The position numbers and the translations under genes were made by a program. Below the pieces are notes generated by a model. That model was not told where the DNA came from. It saw only the letters and a program-made list of their open reading frames with translations, and made no database searches. A stretch of DNA of 64,000 bases from Anaeramoeba ignava. Taxonomy: Eukaryota; Metamonada; Anaeramoebidae. How positions within the stretch are numbered: position 1 is the first letter of the stretch; every line of letters starts with the position of its first letter. This document shows positions 58,748-64,000 of the stretch, in pieces. The DNA is taken from assembly GCA_028826165.1 (NCBI GenBank), contig JAPDFW010000125.1, positions 592,001 to 656,000 on the forward strand, read 5' to 3'.

Positions 58748-61704
58748 TCATTTTTGAAAAGGTTCAATTTTTGTTGATAATTTCCATTGTTCATCCTCAT
58801 TGGAAATTATCGTTTCTTTTGCTAAAGAATCCCAAATATCAGTTTGATAAGAAAAATCATAAGCAAAAGATTGGAAATATTGAATCTTTTTGATTGTAAC
58901 AAATAACCTTCTCTTTTTAGCCCAATTAATCAAACCATTTCCAAGAAAATTAGCAAGTTCTTCAATAATTGTCAAATCAGAAAGATATAAACCAAGGAAA
59001 GGAACTAAAGGAGGAGCGCCATCTTCAAAGGCTTCTCTTAATTTTTTCGAACCACCAATAGCACCAGTTAAATCATCCAATTCTTGATAAATTTGAGAAA
59101 TTTGTTCAGGTAATTTATTCCAAGTTTTCGACAATCTGTGAACAGCTGAGCTTTGAATTCCGCCCAAAAATGCCATCAAATCATTGAAGTTTTGGAACGA
59201 ACGAAGAGAAGCTGCAATTTGAATTATTCTTGACAGCAATTTAGCTCTTTTTGACAAGTTGTTTGTTTTCAATATTTTAGTTGCAACCCAATCGGAAATA
59301 AGATTGAATCTCTGGATCATTTGGATCACATTTGGGGCTTGTTTTTCCCGATTTTTTTGGGTCCAAACACCGTCAAAAAGCTCTCTATTTTGGATCTTAA
59401 AAAAAAGCTGTTGAGCACTATAACTTAATCTTTGTGCAATTTCCTTATCGGATAAATCAAAGATATTCATCTTTGTTGGAGGTAAAAGAAGCTTGTTTAA
59501 TTTCTGCTTTCTTGATGACAAACTTTTTCCGATAAATTCCTTGATGATATCTGTAATTGTGATTATTTCTTGATCTGCATTTTCATAGTCGATTTGTTCG
59601 CAAAACTCAAAAATCATTGATTTTGCTGTTTGAGAAATGTTGTGTGAATTTGTTTCTGAAATGAAATGAAATGTTTTCAAAACGCATTTTTGGATTTGAA
59701 ATACTTCTGAATCTGTGTATTCTTCTTGCGTCTTTGGCTTAGTATCTGGAACATTAAAAATTTGGATTAATTTTTGAATGAAAATTATTGGATCAACAAT
59801 TGTTGGCAAAACTTCCACAAATAATTCGACAAATATTGGCGAAAAATCCAAAGGACTCGCCAGAAGTTGAATTGATTTATTCAAACTTGCAGCTCTGATT
59901 TTTTCAATTGTTTTAGGATAATCATCATCATTATCATCATCATCATCATCATTATCATTATCTTTATCTTTATCATTTTTTTTATTCTTTTCTCGTTGTT
60001 TTTTTTCGAATTGATACATAAAATAAACAAAACTAAAATCGTTATCTTTTTTCATTTTCTCGTTTTCATTTGTTGTGTTTTCATCATTTTCCCAAATGAT
60101 ATTGTCTTTTTCATTTTGTAATTCTTCCCAAATATCAGATTCAATTGAAATGACTTTTGATGATTGAATTTTTTTTCTTTGTCTTTGTGATTTGGATCGG
60201 TTTCTTAAAGAAATATCGACTTGATGTTTGACCTGAACAAGTTTCAAATAAGAATTGGGTTTAACTCCTTGACTTTGGAGTGATAAATTGCTTTTTAAAT
60301 TTGTCAATTCTTCCACATTATCTTTATCATATAATTCTTTTTTCTTTTTTTTCTTTTTGAATTCAACTAAAAGTAATGAATAACTAACTGGTTTGTTATT
60401 TCTTATTTTGGGAAGTTCTAAAAATCTACAAAATTCTTCAACTAAAATATCACAAGCGATTGTTAAATCAATCATTAAATCAATTTCTTTAAGGGGATAT
60501 CTAGTTCTCATATCAGAAACTGAGAGTATTTCTGGATAAATGAGAGTAAAATGAGAAGGTTTAGGTTGGAAAGTGAACCAAGTGTATCCATTTACCTAAT
60601 ATAAAATTTAAAATTTAAATATAAATATAAATATTTAAAATATAAAATATAATTATAAATATAAATATAAATATAAAATATAAATTTAAATATAAATATA
60701 AATATAAATATAAATATAAATATAAATATAAATATAAATATAAATATAAATATAATTATAAATATAAATATTTGAAATATAAATATAAATATAAATATAA
60801 ATATAAATATAAATATAAATATTATAAATATTATAAATATTATAAATATAAATAATATAAATATAAATATTATAAATATAAATATTATAAATATAAATAT
60901 TATAAATATAAATATAAATATAAATATTATAAATATAAATATAAATATAAATATAAATATAAATATAAATATAATTATAATTATAAATATAAATATAAAT
61001 ATAAATATTTTATATTTGGAAATTATTACAAAAATGGTTTGGAAAAAATAAGAAAGTAAAGTCCTTTTATAACCAGGCTCAAGCCAAATACCAAAACCAT
61101 AAGTGGATCTCAAAAGATGATTCAAAGCTTTCATATCACTAGCCTTTTCACTCAAAGGAAGAAAAGTAGCTTGTTTTTGATTGATTTGATCAGTAACATC
61201 TTTTTTAGGACTATAATGAATAAATAAACCATAATCATCCATAGAAACATTTCTATCTTGACAAATCTGTTTAAGAACATAAGCAACACTTGAATTACAA
61301 GGAAACATGATTACATCATCTCCTGGTTCATGAAGATTTTGCGAAATTATAATCGCAATATCTTTTTTGGAAACTTCAATTATTCTTAAATATCGATCAT
61401 AATATTTATTGATTGGTTGATTTTTTTCTAATATTTTCGCGTCAAAATGTATCCCAATATGCTCGTTTTCTTCTAGTTCATTCATCTTCATTTTTGTTGC
61501 GTAAATTTCGTTCTTTTTCACTTCTTCTTCTGAATTTCCAAATAGAAATTTTAATATTTCATTGTTCGTCGTTGTTTTTGGATTGCAAACTATTTTGTGC
61601 ATTTCGTTATTTTGATCGAAAATTGTAATCGTTTTTAATTGTTTTGGTAGTTCTTTTGTATCAACTTCATTTTCAAATTGAATTGTGTTTAATATTGTAC
61701 TCAT
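58748..61704 (-). CDS. RasGEF (REM + CDC25) protein with ubiquitin-like, talin-F0-like N-terminus
   Basis: Two exons, 61704-61030 and 60595-58748, give 840 residues. Residues about 110-245 resemble a ubiquitin-fold Ras-binding or talin F0 module (VAYVLKQICQDRNVSMDDYG, LFIHYSPKK, YGFGIWLEPGYKRTLLSYFF). A low-complexity acidic linker (near residues 400-425, an Asp run) precedes the REM domain (IRAASLNKSIQLLASPLD, FVELFVEVLPTI). The CDC25 catalytic domain spans residues about 590-830 (FDLSDKEIAQRLSYSAQQLF, RFNLISDWVATKILKT, LMAFLGGIQSSAVHRLSKTW, PPLVPFLGLYLSDLTIIEEL). It exchanges GDP for GTP on Ras-type GTPases at the membrane. The junction across the 434-base intron keeps phase 0. A GAP (13549-21367) in the same window would act on the opposite arm of the cycle; partnership is not implied. 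Confidence 0.9.
60596..61029 (-). repeat. RasGEF intron: AAATAT hexamer array
   Basis: AAATAT units with AAATATTAT variants fill the intron from about 60610 to 61010. Confidence 0.95.
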
Positions 61705-62076
61705 TTTTATTTGTTTGTTTTACTCGTTATTTTATTTATTTTTTTTTTATTTTTGTTTGAAAAAAAAATTATTGAAAAAGAAAAAAGAAAAAGAAAAATG
61801 AAAAATCAAAAAAAGCAAAAAAAAAATTTTTTTTCTTTCTTTTTTCTTTTTAGTTTTTTTTTTTTTTTTAATTTTCTTAATTGATTATTTTTTCGCATTT
61901 CTTTTTCTTTTGATCAAAATTAAATTAAGTAAAATTAAATTTTAAATTTTAAATTTCTTATTTATTTATTTATTAAAATTGATTTGTTTTATTTTCTTTT
62001 AATTTGTTTTAAAAAAAATTTTTTATTATTGATTTCCTTTTTTAAATCTTAATTAATTAATTAATTAGTTAATTAT
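61705..62076. promoter_or_regulatory. Region between eIF3h stop and RasGEF start
   Basis: A 372-base A/T-rich region serving as the upstream region of the leftward RasGEF gene. An AAAAAAAGCAAAAAAAAA motif lies at 61808-61825 and long A and T runs surround it. The left part next to the eIF3h stop contains AATTAATTAATTAA. No frame or RNA gene seen. Confidence 0.5.
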
Positions 62077-63324
62077 TTATTTGATAAAATTTGGATCAAG
62101 CATTGAACCAAAAAGAAGATTCTTTGCAATTTCATAACGAGCAATATTTGAAATAGTTTTTGAAATTTCTTCAACTCTTTTAGAAACAATTAATTTTCTA
62201 ATTGGATAAGAATAAAAAGAATTTTCAATTGATTCAATTTCTTCTTTTTTAAAAGAATTATTTGATTTTTCTTTTTTTGATTTCATTCTATAATCAGCAT
62301 GATATAAAAATTTTTGAGCTTTATTTGAAAAATTAAGTAATTCATCTAAACCGTCTCTAACAAGACTTAATGATTTTTGAACAAATTTCTCTGAGTTAAT
62401 ATTCACTAAATTGTTTGGAATAAAGTTTTCTGGTGATAATGAATTTAGAAACATTTTTGTAAGTGTAGAATGAGTAATTTCAATAGGAATTTCTTGATAA
62501 ATCTTTGATAAAGGCATTTTTGAATAAGAAAGTCTTTTAAAATTGAAATTATAAATTAAAATTAAAAATTAAAATTGAAATTAAAATTAAAATTATAAAT
62601 GAAATTAAAATTATAAATGAAATTAAAATTCATTTTGAAATTAAAATTATAAATGAAATTAAAATTATAAATCAAATTAAAATTAAAATTAAAATTAAAA
62701 TTAAAATTAAAATTAAAATTGAAATTATAAATGAAATTAAAATTAAAATTCATTTTGAAATTAAAATTAAAATTAAAATTAAAATTCATTTTGAAATTCA
62801 TTTTGAAATTCATTTTGAAATTAAAATTAAAAAATTTACATTCTTTCATTAAATTTTAATGAACCTTTCATTCCCCAATATTTAACAAATTTTGGTAAAA
62901 GTCTATAAGCTTTAAAAACACTTGGACCCCAAAATGAAGAAATAGGATCATAAGTAAGAAAAACAAAATTTGGATTTTGAACTTGAGAATTTAAATGATT
63001 TTCAAGAATTTCATCAGAAAAAAATGAACCAAATTGAGAAGTAGTATATAAACCAACAATATCTGAATCAAAATTTAATTGAAACAAACTTTTCTGAAAT
63101 TTTTCTAATTCTCGATTTTCAGTTTGATTTGAATTGAATTCTGAAACTTGTGCTTTAAAATTTTGAATATAAGGATGTGAATTTGTAATTTCTAATGTGT
63201 TTTTTTGTTCTAATCCAAATAAAATTCCTGATGATGATTCTTTCTTATCTAAATGACAATGTTGAATAATTTTCATAATTGTCATTGCATTAATTTTAAT
63301 AATTTCTATATTAGAATTTTCCAT
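62077..63324 (-). CDS. EIF3H: Eukaryotic translation initiation factor 3 subunit h (MPN domain)
   Basis: Two exons, 63324-62840 and 62533-62077, give 313 residues, near the family's usual 330-350. The N-terminal half is an MPN domain of the non-catalytic type (INAMTIMKIIQHCHLDKKES, GILFGLEQKNTLEITNSHPY, VGLYTTSQFGSFF, VFLTYDPISSFWG, KAYRLLPKF); the zinc-binding His-x-His...Asp motif of active deubiquitinases is absent, as expected for eIF3h. The C-terminal half (IYQEIPIEITHSTL and the long helix with IVSKRVEEISKTISN) matches the eIF3h tail. The subunit is part of the eIF3 scaffold on the 40S ribosome. The intron 62534-62839 is an AAAATT-type array. Confidence 0.93.
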
Positions 63325-63676
63325 TATTTTTAAAAGAAAAAAGAAAAATGAAAAATGAAAAATGAAAAATGAAAAAAAAAATTTTTTTAATTTAAATTTA
63401 AAAATGAATTTTAATTAAAATTGGTTTTTTGTTTGTTTTTTTGATTTATTTGATTGATTATCTAAATGAAAAAAAAATTTGATTTTGTTTTTGAAATTCT
63501 TTTTATGAGAAAAAAAAAAAGGTTTTCTTTTTAGAAAAAGAAAAAAAGAAGAAAAAAAGAAAGAAATGAAAATTGAATGGAAATCAAAACTTTAAAAGTG
63601 AACCAAATGAAACCAAAAGGAAATTAACTTGAAAAATGTAATTTAAAAGAAATGAAATTTAAATGAATTATTTTCT
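63325..63676. other. Intergenic region between uL1 stop and eIF3h start
   Basis: A/T- and A/G-rich sequence of 352 bases: AAAAATG-like tracts next to the eIF3h start (63340-63385), T-rich blocks and an AAGAAAAAAAG stretch near 63530-63565. No reading frame of note and no RNA gene seen. Confidence 0.7.
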
Positions 63677-64000
63677 TTAATAAATTCTGAAACTTGGAGA
63701 CATTGTTGTTTTAATATGAATTGATTTAACGTTTTGCCAATTTTTCTTAAGAAGTGAAACAAAGAAATTTATTGCTGTTGTCATATTTGCTTTTAAATGA
63801 TCTGGTGTAGTTTTGATATTTCCAATTGCTGTGTGAATATTAATTGATTTTTTTAATTGAAAACTGACTGTTGAATTTAATTCTTTGATTTTTTCTTCAA
63901 TTGAATCTGTGTGTTTGATTAAAATGGGAAATTTTCCTTGTTTGTTTAAAACTGGACCAATAATACGTGTGACTCTTTTAAGTAATGTATCACTTGCAAA
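63677..64000 (-). CDS. RPL10A: 60S ribosomal protein uL1 (L10a), 5' part beyond the window
   Basis: An open frame of 108 codons enters from the right edge and stops at TAA 63679-63677, giving the C-terminal half of the protein. The match is very strong: FASDTLLKRVTRIIGPVLNK, QGKFPILIKH, TVSFQLKKS, AINFFVSLLKKNWQNVKSIH and the ending SPSFRIY. uL1 forms the L1 stalk of the large ribosomal subunit and contacts the exiting tRNA. The N-terminal half and start are outside. No intron is needed in the visible part. Confidence 0.96.
   Translation of the reverse strand, partial: FASDTLLKRVTRIIGPVLNKQGKFPILIKHTDSIEEKIKELNSTVSFQLKKSINIHTAIGNIKTTPDHLKANMTTAINFFVSLLKKNWQNVKSIHIKTTMSPSFRIY

Noticed and set aside
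1-64000. tRNA, rRNA or other structured RNA genes, retroelements, transposases
   Set aside because: Nothing with the G+C content, cloverleaf boxes or reverse-transcriptase, integrase or transposase motifs was seen by eye; short RNA genes could still have been missed.

Overview
This is eukaryotic DNA from a very AT-rich, intron-rich protist. Typical introns begin GTAAAT, GTAAAA or GTATTT and end in AG, and most of the long ones are almost pure short-period tandem repeats. The gene content (ankyrin-BTB, BTB-TLDc, DENN, RasGAP, RasGEF, ferlin, beta-thymosin, capping protein, penta-EF-hand) is that of a free-living amoeboid cell with rich Ras/actin/membrane signalling. An anaerobic amoeba such as Anaeramoeba (Metamonada) would fit, but that assignment is inference from gene style and was not tested. 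No bacterial operon, phage, transposase, CRISPR, rRNA or tRNA was recognised.

Layout, left to right: ankyrin-repeat gene running off the left edge (-); DENN-PH protein (-); tandem pair of staphylococcal-nuclease-like genes (+); large ankyrin-BTB gene with one apparent frameshift (+); penta-EF-hand protein with a 9-nt microexon (-); CH-RasGAP-PH protein with a 1.8-kb purine-rich intron (-); Ser/Glu-rich protein of unknown function (-); BTB-BACK-TLDc protein (-); a roughly 145-bp satellite array; nucleoside hydrolase with 5-, 14- and 16-nt microexons (-); unknown protein (-); Sin3 corepressor homologue with one apparent frameshift (-); ferlin (+); ML-domain type I membrane protein (+); a second roughly 145-bp satellite array; six-repeat beta-thymosin protein ending in an EF-hand pair (+); AGC kinase with an acylation motif (-); Rad51-paralogue ATPase (+); F-actin capping protein beta (-); GPR137/TOM1-like seven-span protein (+); RasGEF with a ubiquitin-like N-terminus (-); eIF3 subunit h (-); 60S ribosomal protein uL1/L10a running off the right edge (-).

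Exon structures were rebuilt by hand. Splice sites were joined only where donor, acceptor, reading phase and family homology agree, and each reported model sums to a whole number of codons (the two frameshifted genes excepted). Read together, the genes cover actin dynamics (capping protein, beta-thymosin, CH domain), Ras and Rab control (GAP, GEF, DENN), calcium-dependent membrane events (ferlin, penta-EF-hand) and housekeeping (eIF3h, uL1, Sin3, nucleoside hydrolase). I infer no operon-like coupling between them. The most unusual points are the microexons, the beta-thymosin/EF-hand fusion, the one-repeat-unit-per-intron pattern, and hexamer arrays shared by exons and introns of one gene.
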